In this document: piece by piece, positions 42,627 to 49,985 of the stretch
How positions within the stretch are numbered: position 1 is the stretch's first letter
How the letters are laid out: every line of letters starts with the position of its first letter
Origin: Mycolicibacterium pyrenivorans
GTDB lineage: Bacteria > Actinomycetota > Actinomycetes > Mycobacteriales > Mycobacteriaceae
Assembly: GCF_025821625.1 (NCBI RefSeq)
Contig: NZ_JACKSH010000022.1
Coordinates: 1-54,126, forward strand
Direction: 5' to 3'
Length of the DNA: 54,126 nucleotides
Program-made: the position numbers and the translations under genes
Notes under the pieces: generated by a model
Told to the model about the DNA's origin: nothing
Seen by the model: only the letters and a program-made list of their open reading frames with translations
Database searches by the model: none

Positions 42627-43619
42627 TCACGACATGTGCTGCGCACGGTAGAACGCGACGGCCTTTTGAATCGAGTCCTCGAACGGCGCGGGCTTCCAGC
42701 CGAGTTCGCGTTCGGCCTTGCTGTGATCGAGCGGCGACATCTTGTCGACCATGTTGAATGCCCGTCGGACGAACTTGACCTCGCGTCCGGTCAGGTCGCC
42801 GAACAGCTGAGCCGCCGACGACAACGCCAGCAGCACCCGCCGGGGGATCGCGATCCACGGTGCCCTCACCCCGCCCGCCTCGGCCGCCAGCGCATGCAGC
42901 TCACGAGTGGTCATGAACCTGTCGGAGATGATGTAGCGTTCCCCGATCCGACCCTTGTGCGAGGCGAGGACCATCGCTTCGGCGGCATCCTCGATGCCCA
43001 CCACCTCTTGGCCGATGCCCTGGAAGTAGAAGGGGGCCTTGCCGGCCGAGATCGCGGCGATCAGCCCGCCGTGCGGCGTCGGTTGCCAGTCACGCGGGCC
43101 ATAGGTGTTCGAGATGCACAGCGCGACGGCCGGTAAACCCTTGTCTTTCGCGTACGACAACACCAGGTTCTCGGCGTCGACCCGGCACTGCGTGTAGGCA
43201 CCGCCGTCGGAGTACCAGTTGCACGGGTCGTCTTCGGTGACTGGTGTGCCGTCGGTGCTGACGGCCAACGTCGCGATCGTGGACATGAAGACGAAGCGCT
43301 CGAGGTCGGCGGCCAGCGCTGCGTCGAGGACGTGGCGCAGGCCCTCGACGTTGGTGCGCAACAGCGGTGACGGATCGCGCAGCCAGGCCCTGGCATCCAC
43401 GACGCAGTAGAACGCGACGTCGCAGCCTGTCATCGCCCGACGCAGCGCGTCGTCGTCGAAGACGTCACCGTAGCAGTGTTCGACGTCCAGATCGTCGATC
43501 GCCTTGGTGGAACTCGTTTCTCGCAGCATCACGCGGACGTCCTCACCGCGTTCGACGAGCTTGCGGACCACGTTCGATCCGACGAATCCGCTGCCGCCGA
43601 TCACGAGCTTCTTACCCAC
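42627..43619 (-). CDS. NAD-dependent epimerase / 3-beta-HSD-like protein
   Basis: This 330-aa extended-SDR protein has the Rossmann motif VIGGSGFVGSNV, STIATLAVS with the catalytic Ser/Thr area, and YTQCR at the active site, where the usual YxxxK has Arg in place of Lys. ISNTYGPRDW follows as in nucleoside-sugar epimerases and 3-beta-hydroxysteroid dehydrogenases. Lys to Arg would weaken or alter dehydrogenase chemistry. It starts with GTG at 43619, six bases after the SnoaL-like gene, in a three-gene operon. Confidence 0.83.
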   Translation of the reverse strand: MGKKLVIGGSGFVGSNVVRKLVERGEDVRVMLRETSSTKAIDDLDVEHCYGDVFDDDALRRAMTGCDVAFYCVVDARAWLRDPSPLLRTNVEGLRHVLDAALAADLERFVFMSTIATLAVSTDGTPVTEDDPCNWYSDGGAYTQCRVDAENLVLSYAKDKGLPAVALCISNTYGPRDWQPTPHGGLIAAISAGKAPFYFQGIGQEVVGIEDAAEAMVLASHKGRIGERYIISDRFMTTRELHALAAEAGGVRAPWIAIPRRVLLALSSAAQLFGDLTGREVKFVRRAFNMVDKMSPLDHSKAERELGWKPAPFEDSIQKAVAFYRAQHMS

Positions 43620-43625
43620 GGCCGC

Positions 43626-44057
43626 CTATCCCTGCACCGGCAGCAGCGGGTTGGCGAACCAGGCGTTCTCTTCGCGCATCTCCCGGCTACGCCAGCCTGA
43701 AGGTGTCCTGACCAACGTGTGGTGGTAGTACCCGCCGCAGTAGCTCAGCTCGTCCATTCCCGGCAACTGCATCGGGTTGTAGAACATGGCACGCACCTGA
43801 GCGGTGTCACCGGAGATCACCGTCTCGATGTTGGAGATGAAGTGTTGCATCATCTGCATCGCGCTCAATGCCTGTGACAGCCAGTCGGCGACCTCGTCGC
43901 GGGTACCGGCGATGGCGCCCGCCGACGAGTAGTCCACCGTCGCGTCGTCGGTGAACAAGGATCGCCACAGGTCCCAGTCTCGGGTGTCGACCGCTCTGGC
44001 GTACTTGGCCAGCAGCGCTTCGATCTCGAGCCGGTCACTGATCTCCTGGATATCCAT
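43626..44057 (-). CDS. SnoaL-like / NTF2-fold protein
   Basis: This 143-aa protein has the pattern of ring-hydroxylating-dioxygenase beta-subunit-like / SnoaL proteins: IEALLAKYARAVDTRDWDLWRSLFTDDATVDY at residues 12-43, then MQHFISN and a conserved C-terminal strand YYHHTLVRTPSGWR. It could be an isomerase, dehydratase or non-catalytic oxygenase partner. It is the middle gene of the operon, 17 bases after the other SnoaL-like gene. Confidence 0.82.
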   Translation of the reverse strand: MDIQEISDRLEIEALLAKYARAVDTRDWDLWRSLFTDDATVDYSSAGAIAGTRDEVADWLSQALSAMQMMQHFISNIETVISGDTAQVRAMFYNPMQLPGMDELSYCGGYYHHTLVRTPSGWRSREMREENAWFANPLLPVQG

Positions 44058-44074
44058 GTGCAGTCCTTCGCGGG

Positions 44075-44593
44075 CTAGCGGTCGGTGGTGTCGAACTGGG
44101 GGCGGACGGCGTCTTGGCCGAGGAACTGTTCAGCGCCCCAGCCTTTTTCGTAGGTCGTGATGGATGCCGCTTCCAGCGCCATCCTGGTGTAACGCCAACC
44201 GTCAGGCGTTCGGCGATACTCGTTGAGGTAGCGACCGAAAGTCCAGAACGCCTGTCCTTCGGCGGCTGTCGTGGCGATCATGGCGTGCCATTCGCCGCGT
44301 GCCTGATCGCCGTCGATCTCGATCAACGGGTTCATCACGTTGTGGATGATGAACGGGATGACCTGGAACTGCCGGAACAGCTCTTCGATGGCGGCACGGC
44401 CCTGTACGCGGACAGTGCCGAGCGGCCCCTCCCACACACCGTCCTCGGTGAACAATCCCGCCACGGTGCCGGGATGGCGGTGCGTCGGTCCGAGCCATCC
44501 GCCATCGTTGCAGTTGATATAGCGCGCCTGCAGGTCGGCGATCTCCTGACGGTCCTCGATCAGCTGAACGCGTTCTTCGAGGGACTTCCTCAC
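44075..44593 (-). CDS. SnoaL-like / NTF2-fold protein
   Basis: This 172-aa protein opens with a helix (LEERVQLIEDRQEIADLQARY) and continues with the NTF2-like cone, including GLFTEDGVWEGPLG and FGRYLNEYRRTPDGWRYTRM. It differs clearly from the neighbouring SnoaL-like protein. The GTG at 44593 has GAAGGT seven bases upstream; starting at the more upstream ATG would translate through the operator, which argues against it. Its promoter shares the regulon B site with the divergent ligase. Confidence 0.82.
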   Translation of the reverse strand: MRKSLEERVQLIEDRQEIADLQARYINCNDGGWLGPTHRHPGTVAGLFTEDGVWEGPLGTVRVQGRAAIEELFRQFQVIPFIIHNVMNPLIEIDGDQARGEWHAMIATTAAEGQAFWTFGRYLNEYRRTPDGWRYTRMALEAASITTYEKGWGAEQFLGQDAVRPQFDTTDR

Positions 44594-44607
44594 ACGGGGC
44601 ACCTTCC

Positions 44608-44627
44608 AATCAATCGCTTGATTGATT
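44608..44627. promoter_or_regulatory. Regulon B operator, SnoaL operon and ligase
   Basis: AATCAATC-GCTT-GATTGATT is the only perfect 8+8 palindrome of the four regulon B sites. It lies between two divergent transcription units and directly adjoins the -10 element TATGAT of the ligase promoter. Confidence 0.88.
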
Positions 44628-44629
44628 CG

Positions 44630-44635
44630 TATGAT
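44630..44635 (+). promoter_or_regulatory. Predicted -10 element of the acyl-CoA ligase promoter
   Basis: TATGAT is a near-ideal -10 hexamer, two bases downstream of the regulon B palindrome. Transcription would start near 44642, leaving a leader of about 12 bases before the GTG at 44654. A repressor on the palindrome would cover the -35/-10 spacer. Confidence 0.6.
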
Positions 44636-44653
44636 GCGTGCCACACTGCCTGG

Positions 44654-46249
44654 GTGTCAAGGACTCAGGCCACTCCTCCGGACAGCGCCGGGCCGGTATC
44701 GGTAAACCGAGCCATTCCAGCCGAATTGGCCCGGAGCTATATCGCGAGCGGATGGTGGACGGAGGAGACCATCGCGGACCTGCTGACTCATGGACTGCGT
44801 CGAGCACCTGAGGCAGAGTTCCGGGTGTATTCGGCAACCCGGCCATGGTCGGGAACATTCGGTGACGTCGAGCAGATCGCGCGAAGGCTCGCAGCGGGGC
44901 TGCGCCGTCGAGGGGTCGGTCCGGGCGATGTCGTCGCGTTTCAGCTGCCGAACTGGATGGAAGCCGCGGCCACGTTCTGGGCTTCGGCGTTCCTCGGCGC
45001 GGTCGTCGTGCCCGTCGTGCACTTCTACGGCGCCAAGGAGATCCGGCACATCGCGGCGACGGCGAAGCCGAAGGTGTTCATCACCTTCGAGGAGTTCGGC
45101 CGAACCCGCTATGACCCCGAGCTGTTCTCCGACATCCCGATCGTCGGCGTTGTCGGGCGCGACTTCGACGACCTGCTCGACGCGGAGCCGCTCACCGACA
45201 ACATCGAGGTCGCACCGACGCTGCCCGCGGTGATCGCCTTCACCTCAGGCACCACGCGGAACGCCAAGGGTGTGGTCCACAGCCACCAGACGCTGGTGTA
45301 CGAGACGCGGCAGCTGGGTGACGCCTACCCGCCAGGATTGGAGCGCCAGCTGACTGCGGCGCCGGTCGGTCACTTCATCGGCATGCTCAACGCGTTCCTG
45401 ATCCCGGTGCTGAACGGGACCCCGGTCTACCTGACCGACGCCTGGAACCCGGCCCAAACTCTGTCGCTGATGCTCAGCGACGGCCTGACCTTCGGTGGTG
45501 GCGCGCCGTATTTCGTGATCAGCCTGCTCGATCATCCCGACTTCACGCCCGCGCACCTGGACCACATGCGGTACGCGGGGATGGGCGGGTCATCGGTGCC
45601 CGCCGCGGTCGCACGCCGGCTGCATGACCACGGCGTCACGGTGTGGCGTTCGTACGGCAGCACCGAGCATCCGTCGATCGCCAGCACGCACTACACCGCG
45701 CCGGCAGAGAAGCGGATGTACACCGACGGACGGCCGCTCCCCGGGGTGGAGATCCGGTTGACCGCCGAGGGCGAGATCCTCAGCCGCGGGCCCGACCTGT
45801 GCCTCGGTTACCTCGACGACGAACTGACCCGCACTGTCTTCGACGACGAGGGCTGGTACCACACCGGTGACATCGGGACTTTGGACGACGAAGGCTACCT
45901 GTCGATCGTCGACCGCAAGTCCGACATCATCATCCGCGGCGGGGAGAACATCAGCGCCATGGAGGTGGAGGAGGTGCTGCTCACGATGGCAGGCGTTGCC
46001 GAGGCGGTGGCGGTGGCCGCGCCCGATGAGCGTTTCGGCGAGCGCACCGCGGCAGTGCTGCGGTTGAAGCCCGACGCCGTCCTCCCCACGATGGACGAAT
46101 TGCGGGAACACTTCGCGAACAGCGGTCTGGCCAAACAGAAGTGGCCGGAGGAGGTTCACCAGGTCGACGATTTCCCCCGTACGCCGAGCTCCAAGATCCA
46201 GAAGGTGCTGGTACGGAAGATGGTCGCGGAAACCCGCAATATCTCGTAG
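44654..46249 (+). CDS. AMP-forming acyl-CoA ligase
   Basis: This 531-aa enzyme activates a carboxylic acid to its CoA thioester through an acyl-adenylate. The motifs are complete: FTSGTTRNAKGVVHSH, YGSTEHPS, YHTGDIG, DRKSDIIIRGGENIS and, at the C-terminus, TPSSKIQK with the catalytic Lys. The sequence looks closer to cyclohexanecarboxylate / medium-chain ligases than to fatty-acyl FadD enzymes, which would suit a cyclic acid, but this is inference. The GTG at 44654 lacks a ribosome-binding site, consistent with a very short leader. Confidence 0.9.
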   Translation: MSRTQATPPDSAGPVSVNRAIPAELARSYIASGWWTEETIADLLTHGLRRAPEAEFRVYSATRPWSGTFGDVEQIARRLAAGLRRRGVGPGDVVAFQLPNWMEAAATFWASAFLGAVVVPVVHFYGAKEIRHIAATAKPKVFITFEEFGRTRYDPELFSDIPIVGVVGRDFDDLLDAEPLTDNIEVAPTLPAVIAFTSGTTRNAKGVVHSHQTLVYETRQLGDAYPPGLERQLTAAPVGHFIGMLNAFLIPVLNGTPVYLTDAWNPAQTLSLMLSDGLTFGGGAPYFVISLLDHPDFTPAHLDHMRYAGMGGSSVPAAVARRLHDHGVTVWRSYGSTEHPSIASTHYTAPAEKRMYTDGRPLPGVEIRLTAEGEILSRGPDLCLGYLDDELTRTVFDDEGWYHTGDIGTLDDEGYLSIVDRKSDIIIRGGENISAMEVEEVLLTMAGVAEAVAVAAPDERFGERTAAVLRLKPDAVLPTMDELREHFANSGLAKQKWPEEVHQVDDFPRTPSSKIQKVLVRKMVAETRNIS

Positions 46250-46284
46250 AGACTGGCTCGAATGGCATACGCGCGCGCCGCGCT

Positions 46285-46302
46285 GCTATACGATCGTACA
46301 AA
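46285..46302. promoter_or_regulatory. Regulon A operator overlapping a leaderless promoter
   Basis: GCTATACGATCGTACAAA matches the consensus in the left arm and core and diverges at the last three bases, where it runs into the ATG at 46302. TACGAT (46289-46294) can act as the -10, placing the transcription start at the start codon. No ribosome-binding site is present. Confidence 0.75.
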
Positions 46303-47678
46303 TGAGCAAGCGCATGATCTTCACTCTGCTGGTGATGGACTCCATCGGGCACAACTTCCACGGCAGCTGGCGGCACCCGCAGGCCCGCAACCGCGAGTTC
46401 AAGGGCTTCGACATGTGGGTGGACCTCGCGAAGAAGGCCGAACAGGCCAAGTTCGACGCATTCTTCTTCACCGACGTCATGGGCGTGCAGGGCGAGTACA
46501 ACGGTTCCCGCGACATCGTCTTCGAGATGGCCATGAACGTGCCCATCGGGGACTGCACGATGCTGATCCCGGCGCTGGCCCGCGAGACCGACGATATCGG
46601 GTTCCTCTACACCAGCTCGGTGATCTCGCACCACCCGTTCGTCTTCGCCCGCGCGGCGTCGACGCTCGACCACCTGAGCAACGGGCGGATCGGCTGGAAC
46701 ATCGTCACCTCCGCCAACGAGAAGGCGTTCCGCAATCTCGGTCTGCCCGCGACGCTTTCGCACGACGAGCGCTACGCGTGGGCCAAGGAGTACGTGGACG
46801 TGGCCTACAAGCTGTGGGAGGGCTCGTGGGATGTCGACGCCATCGTCAACGACCCGGCGAACGGTGTCTACGCCGATCCGACGAAAGTTCACGACATCAA
46901 CCACAAGGGTGATCGCTACAGCGTCGAGGGCTTCAACCTGATGGAGCCGTCACCGCAGCGGACACCCGTGCTGGCGCAGGCGGGCGGATCTCCGGCCGGA
47001 CTCGACTTCGCGGCCGCACACGCCGAGCTGATGTTCCTGTCGGCGTACTCACCGGAGACGATCGCCCAGCAGGTGGGCAGCGTACGCGAACTCGCCCGGG
47101 CCAAGGGGCGCCGTGACGGTGACATCCTGTTCCTGCAGGGGCTGATGTTCGTCGTCGGGTCGACCGACGAAGAGGCCTTCCGAATGTGGGGTGAGCTCGA
47201 GGAGTGGCGCAGCCCGGAGGCGCAGACCGCGTACTTCTCCAGCCTGAGCGGCATGGATCTGGGCCGTTACGATCCCGCGACGCCGCTCGAGGACATCATC
47301 GCCGAGATCCCCGGCATCCAGGGCGCATTCCTGTCGATGATCAACGCGTGGCCGGCGGGATCCAAGCCGACGGTCAAGGACTTCCTGACGTCGATGTCGC
47401 TACCACAGATGGTGGTGGGGTCGCCGGAGACGATCGTCGCCCGGCTCCGCGAGTTCCAGGCCGCCGGGGTGGACGGCGTCCAGGTGATGAACATCCTGAT
47501 GCCGCAGAGCTACGACGAGTTCTTCGAGCATCTCGTGCCGGTACTGCAGCGTGAGGGGCTGATGCAGACCGAGTACCAGCCGGGAACGTTGCGGGAGAAG
47601 CTGTTCGACGTGTCAACGCCGGACGTCTCCGAACGGCACCCGGCCCACAAGTACCGCGGGATGTTCTGCACCGGATGA
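46302..47678 (+). CDS. FMNH2-dependent monooxygenase, NtaA/SnaA/DszA family
   Basis: This 458-aa luciferase-fold monooxygenase belongs to the nitrilotriacetate / DszA / SnaA family, which uses reduced FMN from a separate reductase to oxidise amines, sulfones or ketones. Hallmarks are NFHGSWRHPQARN near the N-terminus, LDHLSNGRIGWNIVTSANEKAFRNLG and QAGGSPAGLDFAAAHAE. The length is normal. Its flavin reductase partner overlaps by four bases. The regulon A operator at its promoter ties it to the 7-22 kb genes although it lies 24 kb away. Confidence 0.92.
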   Translation: MSKRMIFTLLVMDSIGHNFHGSWRHPQARNREFKGFDMWVDLAKKAEQAKFDAFFFTDVMGVQGEYNGSRDIVFEMAMNVPIGDCTMLIPALARETDDIGFLYTSSVISHHPFVFARAASTLDHLSNGRIGWNIVTSANEKAFRNLGLPATLSHDERYAWAKEYVDVAYKLWEGSWDVDAIVNDPANGVYADPTKVHDINHKGDRYSVEGFNLMEPSPQRTPVLAQAGGSPAGLDFAAAHAELMFLSAYSPETIAQQVGSVRELARAKGRRDGDILFLQGLMFVVGSTDEEAFRMWGELEEWRSPEAQTAYFSSLSGMDLGRYDPATPLEDIIAEIPGIQGAFLSMINAWPAGSKPTVKDFLTSMSLPQMVVGSPETIVARLREFQAAGVDGVQVMNILMPQSYDEFFEHLVPVLQREGLMQTEYQPGTLREKLFDVSTPDVSERHPAHKYRGMFCTG

Positions 47679-48232
47679 CTGCGTCTTCACCGACGACCAC
47701 GATCCTGGTGCTCCTGGGAAGCCTGCGTCGGGCGTCGATCAACAGGCAACTCGCCGAAGTGGCGATCGACAATGCGCCGTCGAGTATCCGGATGCACTTG
47801 TTCGACCGGCTGGGTGAATTGCCGTTGTACAACGAGGATATCGATACCGAGCACCCGGCCGAGGCCGTCGTGGCGTTGCGGGCGGCGGCCACCGAGGCCG
47901 ACGCCCTGCTGGCCGTGACCCCGGAGTACAACGGCGGCGTCCCCGGTCTGCTCAAGAACGCGATCGACTGGCTGTCGCGGCCCTATGGTCAGAGCCCGGT
48001 GAAAGGTAAACCGGCGGCGGTGATCGGTGCGTCTCTGGGGCAATACGGCGGGGTGTGGGCCCACGACGAGGCGCGTAAGTCCTTGGCAATCGCGGGACCT
48101 CGAGTGATCGGCTCAATCGCGATGTCGGTGCCCACGGAGTCGTTGCGGGGCAGGCATCCCGGCGAAGATACGGAGTTGGTGGCCAGAGTTCGCGAGGTCG
48201 TCAGTGATCTCGCGGCTGAGGCACGGACCTAG
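47675..48232 (+). CDS. NAD(P)H-dependent FMN reductase
   Basis: This 185-aa flavodoxin-fold protein supplies reduced FMN to the monooxygenase before it. LLGSLRRASINRQLAE binds the FMN phosphate, and TPEYNGGVPGLLKNAIDWLSRP is the conserved stacking segment of the ArsH/MsuE/azoreductase family. The ATG overlaps the monooxygenase stop by four bases. Its 3' end overlaps the convergent TetR gene by 32 bases. Confidence 0.9.
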   Translation: MTASSPTTTILVLLGSLRRASINRQLAEVAIDNAPSSIRMHLFDRLGELPLYNEDIDTEHPAEAVVALRAAATEADALLAVTPEYNGGVPGLLKNAIDWLSRPYGQSPVKGKPAAVIGASLGQYGGVWAHDEARKSLAIAGPRVIGSIAMSVPTESLRGRHPGEDTELVARVREVVSDLAAEART

Positions 48233-48875
48233 CACCGCCAGGTGTGCGGCGCTTGCGGGGCACCGCCTTGCGCTTGCGCGGCGACATCGGCGGGTCCATC
48301 GAATCGAGGTAGCGCTCGAACGCGGCGGTGACCTCCGCGTGTGCGGTGGTCACGCCGATGCCCTCCTCGAGGCTGAGGAATTTCGGAAGGCTGGAGATCA
48401 ACCACTGCAACGCGGGCAGCGAAAGGTCTCCGCCGAGGCGCGCCCCCTTGCCGTACTTGGCGACGAGTGCGTCGAGATGGACCTTGCGAACGCTCTCGGT
48501 GACGGCGGCGATCTCGGCCCGGATGTTCTTGCGATGGTTACCGAGTGCCATGAACTCGGTCATCAGGGCACCGGTCGCCTCATGTCGGCTGACCTCCCAC
48601 AGGGCCCGCAACGGATCCTCGGATCGCTCGGCGAGTGTCTTGGTCAGGTAGGCGAGATTACGTTCGGAGTAACGCCGAATCGCCGCGATGAAGATGTCGT
48701 CGAGGCTGGGAAAGTAATACTGCACCAGGCTCGGCGTGACACCCGCCTTGGTGGCCAGCGCGCGGTAGCTGACACTCGCGTAACCCTCGTCGAGCATCAT
48801 CTGCTCGACGCACTCCAGAAGAGTGTCGCGCGTCTTGGATGTCTCGGCGCCTACGCGCCGGGGCGATGCAGCCAT
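48201..48875 (-). CDS. TetR-family regulator, candidate regulon A repressor
   Basis: This 224-aa protein has an N-terminal TetR helix-turn-helix (VSYRALATKAGVTPSLVQYYF), a ligand-binding helical domain and a basic C-terminal tail (PRKRKAVPRKRRTPG) that might add DNA contacts. GAGGAG precedes the ATG at 48875. A regulon A palindrome lies 48 bases upstream, the usual pattern of an autoregulated TetR repressor. This makes it the best candidate for all nine sites. Binding is not shown by sequence alone. Confidence 0.9.
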   Translation of the reverse strand: MAASPRRVGAETSKTRDTLLECVEQMMLDEGYASVSYRALATKAGVTPSLVQYYFPSLDDIFIAAIRRYSERNLAYLTKTLAERSEDPLRALWEVSRHEATGALMTEFMALGNHRKNIRAEIAAVTESVRKVHLDALVAKYGKGARLGGDLSLPALQWLISSLPKFLSLEEGIGVTTAHAEVTAAFERYLDSMDPPMSPRKRKAVPRKRRTPGGARSVPQPRDH

Positions 48876-48922
48876 GGTCTCCTCGATCGATCGATTACCA
48901 GCATTCTGGCACCGAACTCTTG

Positions 48923-48940
48923 GCTGTACGTCCGTATAGC
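48923..48940. promoter_or_regulatory. Regulon A operator, TetR promoter
   Basis: GCTGTACGTCCGTATAGC matches the consensus at all fixed positions. It is placed between the TetR start and the LysR 3' end, so it can only control TetR. Confidence 0.82.
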
Positions 48941-48966
48941 ACAACACGGGATGTCGAGCGCGTCGC

Positions 48967-49878
48967 TTACCGTCGTCCGAGAAGCATGTCGCGCTGATCG
49001 TCCATGCGCGCGGTGATCGCGTCGATCACCGCCGCGACCTCGGGCCGGCGCAATGTCTCGGCGCGGGTGACGAGCCAATACGTCAGGCGGATCGACACCG
49101 AGTCGGCCAGCACGCGGACCAGGTCGTCGTGGCGGTCGGCCATGAAGCACGGCAGCAGGCCCAGTCCTGCCGCCGCTCTGGTGGCCTCGACGTGGACGAA
49201 GACGTTGGTCGACGTCACCGATTCCCGCATCGCTGGTGCGAAGCTCGTGGCCAGGTCGAGGTCGTCGACCTGGAGCATCGAGTCGATGAAGTAGACCAGC
49301 GGAAACCGTTGCAGGTCGGCGATGCTCGTCGGGGCGCCGTGCTCGGCGAGGTAGTCGTGGGACCCGTAGAGCCCCAGGCAGTAGTCGCCAAGGCGCAGAG
49401 CCTTGGCCCGCCGCACGGTCGGCTCGCCCACCACGACCTCGACGTCGAGTCCCGAACGCTGCTGGGTGGCACGCCGGGTGGCGGCGACGATCTCCACCGC
49501 CACCTTGGGGTGGCTGCGCTGCACGACGGCCGCGGCAGGGGCCGCGATGTAGGCGGAGAAGCCGTCGGTCGCCGAGATCCGAACGACCCCCTCCAGCGCG
49601 CGGTGCCCGCCGGTGGCCGTCGAGAGGGAACGGACCGCCGAGTCGACCGCCTCGGCGGCCGCAAGGGCCTCGCGGCCGAGATCGGTGAGCTCCCAACCCC
49701 CGGCCACCCGCGCCAGGACCCGCCCACCGATCGATGCCTCGAGGGCCGCGATGCGGCGACTGATCGTGGTGTGGTTGAGGCCGAGTTCGTCGGCGGCGGT
49801 GGTGTATCTGCCCGTCCGGCCCACCGCCAGCAACACCAGCAGGTCATCGGGGCTGGGGCGTCGATTGGCCGCGGTCAC
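48967..49878 (-). CDS. LysR-family transcriptional regulator
   Basis: This protein of about 303 aa has an N-terminal winged helix (LLVLLAVGRTGRYTTAADELGLNHTTISRRI, about residues 12-42) and a substrate-binding domain (VVRISATDGFSAYIAAP onward). It is divergent from the MHS transporter and the ketone-body genes, the standard layout for a LysR activator with its target. The GTG at 49878 is the most conservative start; ATG codons upstream would add residues without typical LysR features and cross the binding motif. Confidence 0.88.
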   Translation of the reverse strand: MTAANRRPSPDDLLVLLAVGRTGRYTTAADELGLNHTTISRRIAALEASIGGRVLARVAGGWELTDLGREALAAAEAVDSAVRSLSTATGGHRALEGVVRISATDGFSAYIAAPAAAVVQRSHPKVAVEIVAATRRATQQRSGLDVEVVVGEPTVRRAKALRLGDYCLGLYGSHDYLAEHGAPTSIADLQRFPLVYFIDSMLQVDDLDLATSFAPAMRESVTSTNVFVHVEATRAAAGLGLLPCFMADRHDDLVRVLADSVSIRLTYWLVTRAETLRRPEVAAVIDAITARMDDQRDMLLGRR

Positions 49879-49888
49879 CTGTGCATTT

Positions 49889-49907
49889 TTGCAGATATGT
49901 CCCGCAA
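49889..49907. promoter_or_regulatory. LysR-type binding motif
   Basis: TTGC-N11-GCAA is a symmetric T-N11-A motif of LysR regulators. An overlapping second inverted repeat, GCAAT-N7-ATTGC (49904-49920), lies toward the transporter. The position, between the divergent LysR and transporter genes, supports activation of the latter. Confidence 0.65.
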
Positions 49908-49985
49908 TTTTGGGCATTGCCGCAACGAGTAGCTGCATGAATACTCACAAGGATCTGTGGTGGTCGTCACAACGAAGGGGTTTCC

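Noticed and set aside
48883..48894. Palindrome TCGATCGATCGA next to the TetR ribosome-binding site
   Set aside because: It is a simple 4-base repeat without a counterpart at other promoters; the regulon A site 29 bases away explains control better.
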